Shown piece after piece: positions 27,575 to 36,668 of a stretch of 64,000 nt of DNA. The first letter of the stretch is position 1. Each line of letters begins with the position of its first letter. The DNA is taken from positions 97,031-161,030 of the forward strand of contig NZ_QVMJ01000002.1 in NCBI RefSeq assembly GCF_010500955.1. The letters are read 5' to 3'. The translations under genes and the position numbers were made by a program. Under the pieces are notes generated by a model. The model had not been told where the DNA came from and did no database searches. It was given only the letters and a program-made list of their open reading frames with translations. Origin of the DNA: Bacteroides sp. 519 (GTDB lineage Bacteria; Bacteroidota; Bacteroidia; Bacteroidales; Bacteroidaceae).

Positions 27575-27603
27575 TTGAAAATCATTTAAAATACCTACTT
27601 TTG
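27575..27603 (+). promoter_or_regulatory. Promoter of nusB operon
   Basis: TTG (27575-27577), 18 bp, TACTTTTG (27596-27603): a good Bacteroidetes promoter ending 31 bp before the nusB ATG. It overlaps the alternative TTG start, which supports the downstream start. Confidence 0.75.
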
Positions 27604-27633
27604 TGCCAGATTATAACAGTTTTATTCAGGATT

Positions 27634-28560
27634 ATGATTAACCGAGTTCTTATTCGTCTTAAGATCATACAAATAGTGTATGCTTACTATCAAAATGGAA
27701 GTAAAAATCTGGATTCTGCAGAAAAAGAATTATTCTTCAGCCTCTCGAAAGCCTACGACCTCTACAACTATTTACTCATGTTGATGATTACCATCACAAA
27801 TTATGCCCAAAAACGCATCGAAACGGCAAAGGCTAAACTCGCACCCACTAAAGAAGAGTTATCTCCCAACATGAAATTTATCGAAAACAAGTTCATTGCG
27901 CAACTGGAAGTTAATAAGCAACTGGACGAGTTTATTACCAATCAAAAGAAAAGTTGGGATAACAACCAAGACTTTATAAAAGAAACCTACGAAAAGATTA
28001 TCGACTCCGATATATATAAAGAATATATGGATTCGCCGGAATCTAGCTATGCCGACGACAGAGAACTTTGGAGAAAGCTATATAAAACTATAATCTTTAA
28101 TAACGAATCGCTCGACCAACTTTTAGAAGATCAGAGTTTATATTGGAACGACGATAAAGAGATTGTTGATACCTTTGTGCTTAAAACAATAAAGAAATTT
28201 GAACAGAAAAAAGGAGCAAACCAACCTTTGTTACCCGAATTTAAAGACGATGAAGATAAAGAATTTGCTCGCCGGTTATTCCGTCGATCTATCCTGAACT
28301 CGGATTATTACCGACACCTGATTGCTGAAAATACTAAAAACTGGGATCTGGACAGAATTGCATTTATGGATGTTGTTATTATGCAATGTGCCTTGGCCGA
28401 AATCCTGAGTTTTCCAAACATTCCGATTAGCGTTTCGTTAAATGAGTATGTTGAGATAGCAAAGCTTTATAGCACAGCAAAAAGCGGTGGCTTTATAAAT
28501 GGCACCTTAGATGGTATTGTAAATCAGCTCAAAAAAGAAGGCAAACTAACAAAAAATTAA
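27634..28560 (+). CDS. nusB: Transcription antitermination factor NusB (long form)
   Basis: A 308-residue protein from the ATG at 27634 (MINRVLIRLKIIQIVYAYYQ). A frame open from 27601 with TTG is rejected because that base is within the -7 element. The last 130 residues carry the NusB fold (FARRLFRRSILNSDYYRHLI ... WDLDRIAFMDVVIMQCALAE). The N-terminal extension is typical of Bacteroidetes. NusB with NusE prevents early termination, mainly in rRNA operons. First gene of nusB-yajC-ybbR-coaE. Confidence 0.93.
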   Translation: MINRVLIRLKIIQIVYAYYQNGSKNLDSAEKELFFSLSKAYDLYNYLLMLMITITNYAQKRIETAKAKLAPTKEELSPNMKFIENKFIAQLEVNKQLDEFITNQKKSWDNNQDFIKETYEKIIDSDIYKEYMDSPESSYADDRELWRKLYKTIIFNNESLDQLLEDQSLYWNDDKEIVDTFVLKTIKKFEQKKGANQPLLPEFKDDEDKEFARRLFRRSILNSDYYRHLIAENTKNWDLDRIAFMDVVIMQCALAEILSFPNIPISVSLNEYVEIAKLYSTAKSGGFINGTLDGIVNQLKKEGKLTKN

Positions 28561-28576
28561 TTTAAAATTTAAAATT

Positions 28577-28906
28577 ATGAATCTATTAACGGTACTTTTA
28601 CAAACAGGTGCACAACCTGCTCCAGGAGGAGGAAGTATGATGTGGATAATGTTAATTGCGATGTTTGCAATTATGTATTTCTTCATGATTCGTCCACAAA
28701 ACAAGAAGCAAAAAGAAATCGCAAATTTCCGTAAATCACTCGAAGTTAACCAAAAAGTAGTAACTGCCGGTGGCATTCATGGAAAGATTAAAGATATAAA
28801 AGAAGATTTTGTTATTCTTGAAATAGCTGACAATGTTCGTATTAAGATTGAAAAAAGCTCAATTTTAGCTAGTACCGACACACCCTCAACACCAGCTGGA
28901 AAATAA
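28577..28906 (+). CDS. yajC: Preprotein translocase subunit YajC
   Basis: A 109-residue protein with one N-terminal membrane helix (MMWIMLIAMFAIMYFFMIRP), the signature RPQNKKQKEIANFRKSL and a cytoplasmic domain (VVTAGGIHGKI). It joins SecDF in the accessory translocase. It lies 16 bp after nusB and 15 bp before ybbR. Confidence 0.95.
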   Translation: MNLLTVLLQTGAQPAPGGGSMMWIMLIAMFAIMYFFMIRPQNKKQKEIANFRKSLEVNQKVVTAGGIHGKIKDIKEDFVILEIADNVRIKIEKSSILASTDTPSTPAGK

Positions 28907-28921
28907 TAAAAATATGTCCCT

Positions 28922-29926
28922 ATGATTGATCGTAGGAAAGTTATATATACACTTAGAAATGTATATCAAAACATTAAGGACTCCCTGGAAAGTACAAAAG
29001 GCAGGGAGTTTTTAATTTTTCTGTTTTTCTTCTTTGTAGCCGGGGCCTTCTGGTTACTACAGACCCTTAATGATGAATACGAAACAGAAATTACTGTTCC
29101 TGTGCAACTGAAAAATGTACCCGACAATATAGTAATAACCTCCGAACCCACATCAGAACTGCACATAAAAGTAAAAGATAAAGGTACAGTATTATTAAAC
29201 TATAGATTAAGCAAAAATTTCTTTCCTGTTACTCTTGATTACAATGATTACCGTGGCACAAACAACCGCGTACGTGTGTTGGCGCCCGAATACGAGAGAG
29301 AGATACAACGGCAATTAAATGCATCGACCCGGCTGTTATCAATAAATCCGGATACACTTGAATATATTTACGCAACAGGAATTGCTAAATCGGTACCTGT
29401 AAAATTCAACGGTAGGGCTGTTGCAGGAAGAGAGTATTATATTACCGATACTATTTTTTCGCCTGATTCGGTTATAGTATATGCTCCATCTTCTATATTA
29501 GATACAATTAAAGCTGCTTATATAGAAGAGGTGTTTCTGGAAGATATATCAGATACACTGAAAACAGATGCACCGCTTATTTCGATACATGGAGCCAAAT
29601 TTCTTCCAAACACAACCAAACTTACCTTACCGGTGGATATATATACAGAAAAAACTGTAGAAGTACCTATTTATGGAATTAATTTCCCAGCCGATAAAGT
29701 ACTCCGGACTTTTCCTTCGAAAGTACAGGTTACTTTCAAACTTGGTATCAGTCGGTATAAAGAGGTTACCGGCGATTTCCTATCAATTAATATCTCCTAC
29801 AAAGACCTTATTCAACTGGGAACTGATAAATATACTGTTGAGTTGAATAATCTGCCCGAAGGGTTAAGCGTTATCCGCATAACTCCTCCACAAATTGACT
29901 TCCTAATTGAACAGGTATCAAAATAA
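28922..29926 (+). CDS. YbbR-like (CdaR-type) membrane-anchored protein
   Basis: A 334-residue protein with one N-terminal helix (FLIFLFFFFVAGAFWLL, about 31-47) and extracytoplasmic YbbR repeats (VPVQLKNVPDNIVI, VPVKFNGRAVAG, VPIYGINFPADKV). In Firmicutes such proteins regulate diadenylate cyclase; in Bacteroidetes the role is not established. The stop shares one base with the coaE start (TAATG). Confidence 0.85.
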   Translation: MIDRRKVIYTLRNVYQNIKDSLESTKGREFLIFLFFFFVAGAFWLLQTLNDEYETEITVPVQLKNVPDNIVITSEPTSELHIKVKDKGTVLLNYRLSKNFFPVTLDYNDYRGTNNRVRVLAPEYEREIQRQLNASTRLLSINPDTLEYIYATGIAKSVPVKFNGRAVAGREYYITDTIFSPDSVIVYAPSSILDTIKAAYIEEVFLEDISDTLKTDAPLISIHGAKFLPNTTKLTLPVDIYTEKTVEVPIYGINFPADKVLRTFPSKVQVTFKLGISRYKEVTGDFLSINISYKDLIQLGTDKYTVELNNLPEGLSVIRITPPQIDFLIEQVSK

Positions 29927-30513
29927 TGAGCATTAAACTAGGTATTACCGGCGGTATAGGAAGCGGAAAGACTATTGTTTCAAAGCTTCTGAATAATATG
30001 GGTGTACCTGTATATATATCTGATATTGAAGCTAAAAGATTAACAGTTAGTGATGCTAACATACGCAGCCAGCTTACATCTTTACTTGGAAAAGATATTT
30101 ATATTAACAACGAATTAAATAAGCCTTTGTTGGCAAATTACCTGTTCGGCAATCGGGAGCATGCCCACATAATTAATGGAATTATTCATCCGCAGGTAAA
30201 GGAAGATTTTCGTCATTGGGCAAAAAGGTTATCCGCCCATCCGGTTATTGCCATGGAAGCAGCTATTCTTATCGAAGCAGGATTTGCTAACGAAGTTGAT
30301 AAGATTGTTATGGTTTATGCCCCTCTCGACATTCGTGTTGAACGTGCAATGAAAAGAGATTCGGCAAACAAAGAGGCTGTTATACAACGTATTAAGTCGC
30401 AAATGGATGATGAAGAAAAAAGAAAAATGGCCGACTATGTTATTGTAAATGATAACAAAACTCCACTTATTCCGCAGATACTTAATTTACTAAAGACTTT
30501 AATTATTGTTTAA
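29926..30513 (+). CDS. coaE: Dephospho-CoA kinase
   Basis: A 195-residue kinase with P-loop GITGGIGSGKT (about 6-16), the DIEAKRL acceptor region and the lid motif RVERAMKRD (about 137-145). It performs the last step of coenzyme A synthesis. Translationally coupled to the ybbR-like gene, and last in the operon. Confidence 0.96.
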   Translation: MSIKLGITGGIGSGKTIVSKLLNNMGVPVYISDIEAKRLTVSDANIRSQLTSLLGKDIYINNELNKPLLANYLFGNREHAHIINGIIHPQVKEDFRHWAKRLSAHPVIAMEAAILIEAGFANEVDKIVMVYAPLDIRVERAMKRDSANKEAVIQRIKSQMDDEEKRKMADYVIVNDNKTPLIPQILNLLKTLIIV

Positions 30514-30538
30514 GAAAGTAATTTTTGGTCGTTTTACA

Positions 30539-30569
30539 TTGCACGATTGAATAGCTAATGTTACTTTTG
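30539..30569 (+). promoter_or_regulatory. Promoter of the DUF5606 gene
   Basis: TTG (30539-30541), 20 bp, TACTTTTG (30562-30569), ending 35 bp before the start codon. Confidence 0.75.
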
Positions 30570-30604
30570 CCCCCGAAATTGAATAAAATTAAATTAAACA
30601 CACT

Positions 30605-31039
30605 ATGCTGAAGACTATTTTGTCTATTTCCGGTAAACCGGGATTGTATAAGCTCGTTTCGCAAGGAAAGAATATGCTTATTGTTGAATCAATATCATCC
30701 GAAAAAAAACGTTTTCCTGCTTACAGCCATGAAAAAATTATTTCGTTAGGAGATATTGCTATGTACACCGAAGAGGATGAAGTGCCTTTGAAAGATGTGC
30801 TGAATTCTATTAAAGAAAAAGAAAACGGAGAACTGATTTCTCTTGATGTAAAGAAATCCACACCCGATCAACTCCGCGCTTATTTAGCAGAGGTGCTACC
30901 TAATTTTGATCGCGATAAAGTTTATCCTACTGATATCAAGAAACTTATCTCCTGGTATAATATCCTAATTACAAACGGAATTACTGATTTCGAAACGAAA
31001 GAAGAAGAGGTAAAAGAAGAAGAAAAAACAGCTGAATAA
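30605..31039 (+). CDS. DUF5606 family protein
   Basis: A 144-residue acidic cytoplasmic protein: an SH3-like N-terminal part (LSISGKPGLYKLVSQGKNML) and a helical region with PDQLRAYLAEVLPNFDRDKV followed by a Glu/Lys tail. It matches a Bacteroidetes-restricted family of unknown function. It has its own promoter and a strong hairpin just downstream. Confidence 0.8.
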   Translation: MLKTILSISGKPGLYKLVSQGKNMLIVESISSEKKRFPAYSHEKIISLGDIAMYTEEDEVPLKDVLNSIKEKENGELISLDVKKSTPDQLRAYLAEVLPNFDRDKVYPTDIKKLISWYNILITNGITDFETKEEEVKEEEKTAE

Positions 31040-31059
31040 GTATTCGGTTTATATTTTTT

Positions 31060-31151
31060 AGCCACGGATTGCGCGGATGACGCGGATTTTAAAACACGGA
31101 TTTATTAATTTATCCGTTTTAAAATCCGCGTCATTCGTGCAATCCGTGGCT
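31060..31151. repeat. Large inverted repeat (39-bp arms) after the DUF5606 gene
   Basis: Arms 31060-31099 and 31113-31151 are complementary except for two or three positions, around a short AT-rich loop. Each arm contains 9-10-bp tandem motifs of the type CACGGATTGC/GCGGATGAC. Related CACGGATT repeats are scattered in many bacterial genomes. A T-run follows, so it can end transcription of the DUF5606 gene. Confidence 0.85.
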
Positions 31152-31176
31152 ATTTTTTTATTCAAAACAGAATTTA

Positions 31177-31460
31177 TCCTACCGGGATAGAGGCTTTGTC
31201 CTACCGGGATAAACGGTTTCTCCTACCGGGATAAAGGCTTCATCCTACCGGGACAAAACCGTTATCCTACCGGGATAAAATTGCTTTCGATAATAGAGGG
31301 TACTTTTCGGTAGAATAGTCTATACTCTTCGGTCAGATAGTCCAGAGTTTTCTACAGAATAATCTAGTTTAATCGGTGCTATATAGTAGGGCAACCTTGG
31401 TCTATATAGCAATGGTCCCTCAGTCTATATAGCAATGGACACTCGGTCTATATAGCACGA
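31177..31460. repeat. 22-bp-period tandem dyad array with three sub-families
   Basis: Five units begin TCCTACCGGGAT at 31177, 31199, 31221, 31243 and 31265 (period exactly 22; 12-15 bases conserved, about 7 variable). After a degenerate unit, units at 31306, 31328, 31350, 31372 and 31394 keep the 22-bp step but change sequence (TTCGGTAGAATAGTCTA, then GGTCTATATAGC). The last two GTCTATATAGC copies step by 23. Each sub-family has a short dyad: ATCC..GGAT, ATAG.CTAT, CTATATAG. The array lies between two convergent genes and encodes nothing. Confidence 0.85.
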
Positions 31461-31647
31461 ACTTCAAGATAACATACCTTCGGCATGCATTTATGCGATC
31501 TTGTGATCCCGAAGCTAAAGCAACGGGCTACCAAGATTAACAACCGTTCCGGTTGAACCATGCGGCATACTTAGAAATTGCAACTAACAAAATTCATCAA
31601 GACAATTTTGCAACAACCTCATTGATAGCTAATTACAAATATCCAGT
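31461..31647. other. Gene-free segment with small dyads
   Basis: No gene is seen. A perfect dyad CAACCG-TTC-CGGTTG lies at 31541-31555, directly followed by CCATGCGGCAT, which is the reverse complement of the core found in the loops of the hslR-flanking hairpins. It looks like a worn copy of a dispersed intergenic element. Confidence 0.5.
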
Positions 31648-31749
31648 TAGTGATAGCAGTGGTAGATAAATTTTACTATCACTGCATCTATCACTAGTAT
31701 AAACAACTAATTTACAGTAGATTAAACACACTAGTGATAGCAGTGACAG
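31648..31749. repeat. Direct and inverted copies of TAGTGATAGCAGTG
   Basis: TAGTGATAGCAGTG occurs at 31648 and, preceded by AC, at 31730. An inverted related segment (ACTATCACTGCATCTATCAC) lies at 31674-31693. The copies form alternative hairpins. The segment is within the same convergent gap as the 22-bp array. Confidence 0.7.
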
Positions 31750-31821
31750 CAAAATCGCGAAAAAACATTTTCTGTGTGATAACCAAAGTTAGGAAATCTT
31801 GGAAGTTTTAGGAAGTTAGAA

Positions 31822-32598
31822 TTATTCCACTACTGTTATCTCGGTAGTAAATAATTCAATGCCATTGTTTATATTCAATTTGTATTTTCCTGCTTTTTCA
31901 GTGATAAATGTAAATGCTGTCTCTGTATATATTGGCAATGAATTATCTGTTTCTGGAATAACATCACGGTTTTTGGCAAATGTTTCAACTCTATTTTTTT
32001 GAACGAGTGTAAAACCTTTATCCGGAAAAACATCGAACATACATTCATCGTTGTTCTCGTTATTTCTAATCTGAATTTCCCATTGTTCGCCAACTTTCAA
32101 AAACACTTGGTGATTTAGTTTATAGTTTTCCCAAATAATCTTATGATTTCCTGAGTATTCTCCTCCAGAGAATATGAAGTTGGCTGTTATTATGTTATTT
32201 TTGAGTCCTATTTTTATATCTCCAGTCGAATTTTCAATATCCAAAAACCTTTCGCTAACATTACTAAATCCTATATCAATATTATCCAATTTCCCTTCAA
32301 CTATTCTCTTTGCCTTTTTTTCAACACTCATAGCAAATCTGTAGTAATGAATCTCATTGTTATTTATATAATTTATGTTGATGTGATATAAATCATCAAG
32401 TGCGTTAGACTTTTTGTTAATAGCACGATAAGGCAAATCTAAAAACATACTTTGTATGAATTGAACACATTCTACTCCATTAATAAGATAACTGACTGGT
32501 TTTACAAAACCCAATTTCAAAAGATCGTCACTTCCTTGTGCACACAATAGATTACAACTCGTCATACAGACAAAAAATAAGATAAGTATGTGTTTCAT
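31822..32598 (-). CDS. Secreted protein of unknown function
   Basis: A 258-residue protein with a signal peptide (MKHILILFFVCMTSCNLLCA; either cleaved after LCA or lipidated at an internal Cys). The rest is beta-rich, with an Asn-rich middle and a C-terminal Ig-like strand pattern (AFTFITEKAGKYKLNIN). It is not recognised. It is a stand-alone gene starting only 29 bp after the clpB terminator, and its AT content is higher than that of clpB. Confidence 0.65.
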   Translation of the reverse strand: MKHILILFFVCMTSCNLLCAQGSDDLLKLGFVKPVSYLINGVECVQFIQSMFLDLPYRAINKKSNALDDLYHININYINNNEIHYYRFAMSVEKKAKRIVEGKLDNIDIGFSNVSERFLDIENSTGDIKIGLKNNIITANFIFSGGEYSGNHKIIWENYKLNHQVFLKVGEQWEIQIRNNENNDECMFDVFPDKGFTLVQKNRVETFAKNRDVIPETDNSLPIYTETAFTFITEKAGKYKLNINNGIELFTTEITVVE

Positions 32599-32626
32599 TT
32601 ATTATCGTTTTCTTATTGGTAAGAAA

Positions 32627-32662
32627 AAACTCTGCCACTCTTTTTTAAGACTGGCAGAGTTT
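32627..32662 (-). terminator. clpB terminator
   Basis: Ten-base stem AACTCTGCCA / TGGCAGAGTT, followed on the minus strand by TTTTTT, 53 bp past the clpB stop. Confidence 0.88.
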
Positions 32663-32714
32663 ACTGCAAAGCTAAGAATAAAATTCTTTTGTTTTGAATT
32701 ATTTTACCCTTCTA

Positions 32715-35306
32715 TCAATTTTTGAAAACCAAATTATCTTCTGTTGCATCTACCACAATCGGTTTATTCCTATCTACTTCCTGTGCAAGAAGTTTTTTCG
32801 ATAAATCATTCAACAGATATCTCTGTATGGCCCTCTTAACCGGACGGGCTCCAAATTCCGGATCGTAACCTGCCTTTGAAATAAACTCAATAGCAGCATC
32901 GGTTAACTCAAGTACAACTCCATTATTTGCCAACATTTGCTGTACTCCTTCAATCTGAAGAACCACAATCTTACGGATATCTGTTTCTGTTAATGGCAAA
33001 AACATGATGGTTTCATCAATACGGTTCAAGAATTCGGGACGAATGGTTTTCTTCAACATATTCATCACTTCATTCTTGGTTTCTTCAATGATTTCCTCTT
33101 TGTTTGCACCATTTAGTTTTTCCATCTGGCTCTGGATATAGGAACTTCCCATATTAGAGGTCATGATGATAATTGTATTCTTGAAATTTACTACACGCCC
33201 CTTGTTATCAGTCAGCCTTCCATCGTCTAACACTTGCAAGAGGATATTAAACACATCCGGATGTGCCTTTTCTATTTCATCGAACAAAACAACCGAGTAA
33301 GGTTTCCTGCGGATTGCTTCCGTCAACTGTCCCCCTTCATCGTAACCTACATATCCCGGAGGTGCTCCAACAAGACGCGATACGGAATGTTTCTCCTGAT
33401 ATTCACTCATGTCGATACGCGTCATCATGGTTTCGTCGTCAAACAAGAATTCGGCCAATGCCTTAGCTAACTCGGTTTTACCAACTCCGGTGGTTCCCAG
33501 AAAGATAAACGAGCCGATAGGACGTTTAGGATCTTGCAAACCGGCACGACTACGACGCACCGCATCGGATACAGCTTCAATGGCTTCATCCTGACCGATT
33601 ACTCTTCTGTGCAATTCCTCTTCAAGATTCAAAAGCTTATCTTTCTCACTTTGAAGCATCTTGTTTACCGGAATACCCGTCCAGCGAGATACCACGTCGG
33701 CAATATCTTCGGCATCTACTTCTTCTTTTATCATAGCAGCATCTCCCTGAAGCGCATATAACTCCTGTTGGGTTTGGTCTATTTCCTGATCTAATTGCTG
33801 CAACTTACCATAACGAATTTCGGCTACTTTTCCATAATCGCCTTCGCGTTCGGCTTTTTCGGCTTCGAACTTGAGGTTTTCAATTTCACTCTTATTCTGC
33901 TGAATCTTATTAACCAAGGTTTTCTCACTCTGCCATTTGGCTTTCAATGAGTTTTCCTGCTCCTTCAACTCAGCTATTTCTTTATTGAGTTGCTGAAGTT
34001 TTACTTCATCCTTTTCTCTTTTAATGGCTTCGCGTTCAATTTCCAGCTGAGTTATTTTACGCGTTATTTCATCCAAGCCTTCGGGAACGGAGTCTACTTC
34101 CATACGCAGTTTGGCAGCAGCCTCATCCATCAGGTCGATGGCTTTATCCGGCAAAAACCGATCGGTAATATAACGGTTACTCAACTCTACAGCTGCAATA
34201 ATAGCATCGTCTTTGATACGTACTTTATGGTGAGTTTCGTATCTCTCCTTCAGTCCACGCAATATAGAGATGGTGCTCATTGTGTCGGGCTCGTTCACCA
34301 TAACTGCTTGGAAACGACGTTCAAGTGCTTTGTCTTTTTCAAAATACTTTTGATACTCGTCTAACGTTGTAGCCCCAATAGCCCGCAGTTCTCCGCGTGC
34401 CAATGCAGGTTTCAATATGTTAGCGGCATCCATTGCACCTTCACCTTTTCCGGCTCCTACCAAAGTATGTATTTCGTCGATAAATAAAATGATATGTCCA
34501 TCAGACTTTTGCACCTCGTTGATAACAGACTTCAATCGCTCCTCAAACTCGCCTTTATATTTGGCACCGGCTACCAAAGCACCCATATCCAAAGAATATA
34601 TTTGCTTGTTTTTCAGATTTTCGGGTACATCACCACGCAGAATACGATGAGCAAGTCCCTCTACAATTGCTGTTTTACCAGTACCTGGTTCGCCTATTAA
34701 GATAGGGTTGTTTTTGGTACGGCGACTCAATATCTGTAACACCCGGCGTATTTCTTCATCACGACCTATTACCGGATCGAGTTTGCCTGTGCGGGCAGAC
34801 TCATTCAGATTAACGGCATATTTCTCCAAACTTTGATAGGTATCTTCACTGGATTGTGAGGTTACTTTTTCACCCTTTCTTAATTCGGTAATGGCAGCAC
34901 GAAGCTCTTTTTCGTTCATCCCGGCATCTTTCAGTATGGTTGATACTGTACTCTTTACAGTGAGCAATGCCAGCAACAAATGTTCGAGCGATACATATTC
35001 GTCGCCCATTTCTTTTGCATACTGATTTGCTTTCTGAAAAACGTCGTTGGTTTCACGTGTTAAATACGGGCTTCCATCTCCCGATACTTTAGGGAATGAA
35101 TCAATCTGCTTATCAAGTACAACAGAAATCTGATTGGCATTCATGCCTAATTTCTGAAAAATAAAGTTAGTTACATTTTCGCCAACTTTCATTACACCAT
35201 ACAGTACATGTGCGGTTTCAATAGCTTGCTGACCTCTGGTTTGAGCAAGATTGATAGCTTCCTGTACGGCTTCTTGTGATTTAATTGTAAAATTGTTAAA
35301 GTTCAT
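32715..35306 (-). CDS. clpB: ClpB disaggregase (Hsp104 family)
   Basis: A full-length 863-residue AAA+ chaperone with an N-terminal Clp_N repeat domain (about 1-145), first ATPase (Walker A GEPGTGKT near 206), a coiled-coil middle domain (about 410-520, [20 protein letters not shown]) and second ATPase (GTTGVGKT near 606, with [20 protein letters not shown] pore-loop region). It rescues aggregated protein together with the DnaK system encoded 8 kb away. It is a single-gene unit. Confidence 0.98.
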   Translation of the reverse strand: MNFNNFTIKSQEAVQEAINLAQTRGQQAIETAHVLYGVMKVGENVTNFIFQKLGMNANQISVVLDKQIDSFPKVSGDGSPYLTRETNDVFQKANQYAKEMGDEYVSLEHLLLALLTVKSTVSTILKDAGMNEKELRAAITELRKGEKVTSQSSEDTYQSLEKYAVNLNESARTGKLDPVIGRDEEIRRVLQILSRRTKNNPILIGEPGTGKTAIVEGLAHRILRGDVPENLKNKQIYSLDMGALVAGAKYKGEFEERLKSVINEVQKSDGHIILFIDEIHTLVGAGKGEGAMDAANILKPALARGELRAIGATTLDEYQKYFEKDKALERRFQAVMVNEPDTMSTISILRGLKERYETHHKVRIKDDAIIAAVELSNRYITDRFLPDKAIDLMDEAAAKLRMEVDSVPEGLDEITRKITQLEIEREAIKREKDEVKLQQLNKEIAELKEQENSLKAKWQSEKTLVNKIQQNKSEIENLKFEAEKAEREGDYGKVAEIRYGKLQQLDQEIDQTQQELYALQGDAAMIKEEVDAEDIADVVSRWTGIPVNKMLQSEKDKLLNLEEELHRRVIGQDEAIEAVSDAVRRSRAGLQDPKRPIGSFIFLGTTGVGKTELAKALAEFLFDDETMMTRIDMSEYQEKHSVSRLVGAPPGYVGYDEGGQLTEAIRRKPYSVVLFDEIEKAHPDVFNILLQVLDDGRLTDNKGRVVNFKNTIIIMTSNMGSSYIQSQMEKLNGANKEEIIEETKNEVMNMLKKTIRPEFLNRIDETIMFLPLTETDIRKIVVLQIEGVQQMLANNGVVLELTDAAIEFISKAGYDPEFGARPVKRAIQRYLLNDLSKKLLAQEVDRNKPIVVDATEDNLVFKN

Positions 35307-35449
35307 ATCTGATTCTATTTAATTATTATATTAACAATATAACAGGCTCAAAAGATTTGCCATTTGGAAATTGCGGACAAATTAACAGATATAACTATAA
35401 AAAAGAAGACAAAAAGTCATTATTTTAGACAGAATTGGAAAAAGACTTG

Positions 35450-35457
35450 TATCTTTG
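35450..35457 (+). promoter_or_regulatory. -7 element for gene 35480-36055
   Basis: TATCTTTG matches TAnnTTTG, 22 bp before the start codon. No clear -33 motif is seen. Confidence 0.5.
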
Positions 35458-35479
35458 AAGCTCAAATTTAACTATAACA

Positions 35480-36055
35480 ATGGAAGAGAAAATTAAATTC
35501 CCGGAAACCGTATTTCTTATCGACAGTGATTTCCTGAATCATGTGCTTACTGATATCAAAGCTTATTTTGGTAAACAACTAAACCGGGAATTGCCTGATA
35601 TTAATCTGGACCAGTTTATAACTTTCCTAGCTTTAGATGCTTCCATTGCGGATGGCGAGAAAGAGATTATGGTTATTCTGACTCACGATAACAATACACA
35701 GAAACTTGTGCACTGTAATCCTTCGCATTTCAAGAACGAACTTAACAATGTGGCATTTAAGAACAACTTGGGCGAGTTTCAGTTTACAAGTATTTCGCCG
35801 GAAGGGGTTGTTACCCAGGAAGAACTTTTTATGAATCTGCTGGAACTTATTTGCGATTCGCAAGATGTTCGGAAAATCGTTCTTATTCCTTTCGAAAACC
35901 AATATAGTAATGAAGTGCTGGCTGCTTTAGAGAATTGTAAAAAAGAGGTTGTTTTGTTTGGAATGAACAAACCCGAAGCAATAAAAAAGCACCAATGGGA
36001 GGTGTTGGCCTTTCCATTGATGCAAGCTCTTGGTATTAAAGGAGATGAAATTTAG
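35480..36055 (+). CDS. Conserved hypothetical protein, possibly Rossmann-like
   Basis: A 191-residue cytoplasmic protein. The N-terminal VFLIDSDFLNHVLTDIKAYF, the strand IMVILTHDN, the strand KIVLIPFENQYSNEVLAAL and the late strand KKEVVLFGMNKP give an alternating alpha/beta pattern with an early Asp pair. A NYN/PIN-like or other Rossmann fold is possible but unproven. Its TAG stop overlaps the TAA of the opposite-strand DUF4252 gene (shared TTAG at 36052-36055). Confidence 0.7.
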   Translation: MEEKIKFPETVFLIDSDFLNHVLTDIKAYFGKQLNRELPDINLDQFITFLALDASIADGEKEIMVILTHDNNTQKLVHCNPSHFKNELNNVAFKNNLGEFQFTSISPEGVVTQEELFMNLLELICDSQDVRKIVLIPFENQYSNEVLAALENCKKEVVLFGMNKPEAIKKHQWEVLAFPLMQALGIKGDEI

Positions 36056-36657
36056 AATGTGATACTCACTCCGGCGAGTTTCATACTCACCTGGTTCATA
36101 ATCTCATTTCCAAGATCATCAATCCATGACAGGTCTAAGTTTTGAACGTTATTTAGAATATCTTCATAGTAAGGTGTGGATAGGTGATAGCTTATTCTTT
36201 GAGAGCTGGTTAGCTGCTGAATATCTTTGAGAGTCATATCACCTACCAGGTGAACATAACTTAGTTTGTTAGTAGCATCGGTAATCATGATGAGTTCTTT
36301 TACTTTATCGCCTTTCTTCTTCACATAGAAGGAGGAAGAAGAGTGGATTCCTTTTTGTTTCATGAGAACTTCATATTTACCCTTCTTTACAAAATCGTCG
36401 AGATCGCTCCGCATGCCGCGCCTTACAACATTGTCCATAGTAGAAACAATATAAACTGCTTCCAACTGTCCGGCAACCTTGCTTATATTTACATCTTTGG
36501 TATAAATTTTAGGTTGCATTTCGAGCATTGTTTTTGATATGTACACTGAAGATACATTAGACTTATCATTGTATTTATCAAAAATATTGCTTTGTGCCTT
36601 CGCCAGTAAGGGGCAAAGAACAGCTAAAGCAAATAAAATGAGTATGTTTTTTTTCAT
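36052..36657 (-). CDS. DUF4252 secreted protein
   Basis: A 201-residue protein with a signal peptide (MKKNILILFALAVLCPLLAKA, cleavage before QSN). The body (FDKYNDKSNVSSVYISKTML, MQPKI, VYIVSTMD, YEVLMKQKG) matches DUF4252, a Bacteroidetes family often found beside ECF sigma factors. It is 11 bp after the membrane protein gene, so it is the last gene of the sigma operon and a probable periplasmic partner or effector. Confidence 0.85.
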   Translation of the reverse strand: MKKNILILFALAVLCPLLAKAQSNIFDKYNDKSNVSSVYISKTMLEMQPKIYTKDVNISKVAGQLEAVYIVSTMDNVVRRGMRSDLDDFVKKGKYEVLMKQKGIHSSSSFYVKKKGDKVKELIMITDATNKLSYVHLVGDMTLKDIQQLTSSQRISYHLSTPYYEDILNNVQNLDLSWIDDLGNEIMNQVSMKLAGVSITF

Positions 36658-36668
36658 AACCTGATTAA

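Noticed and set aside
31177..31460. Possible CRISPR array
   Set aside because: Repeats are 12-15 bp with only about 7 variable bases, period 22, no Cas genes near, and the repeat sequence changes along the array.
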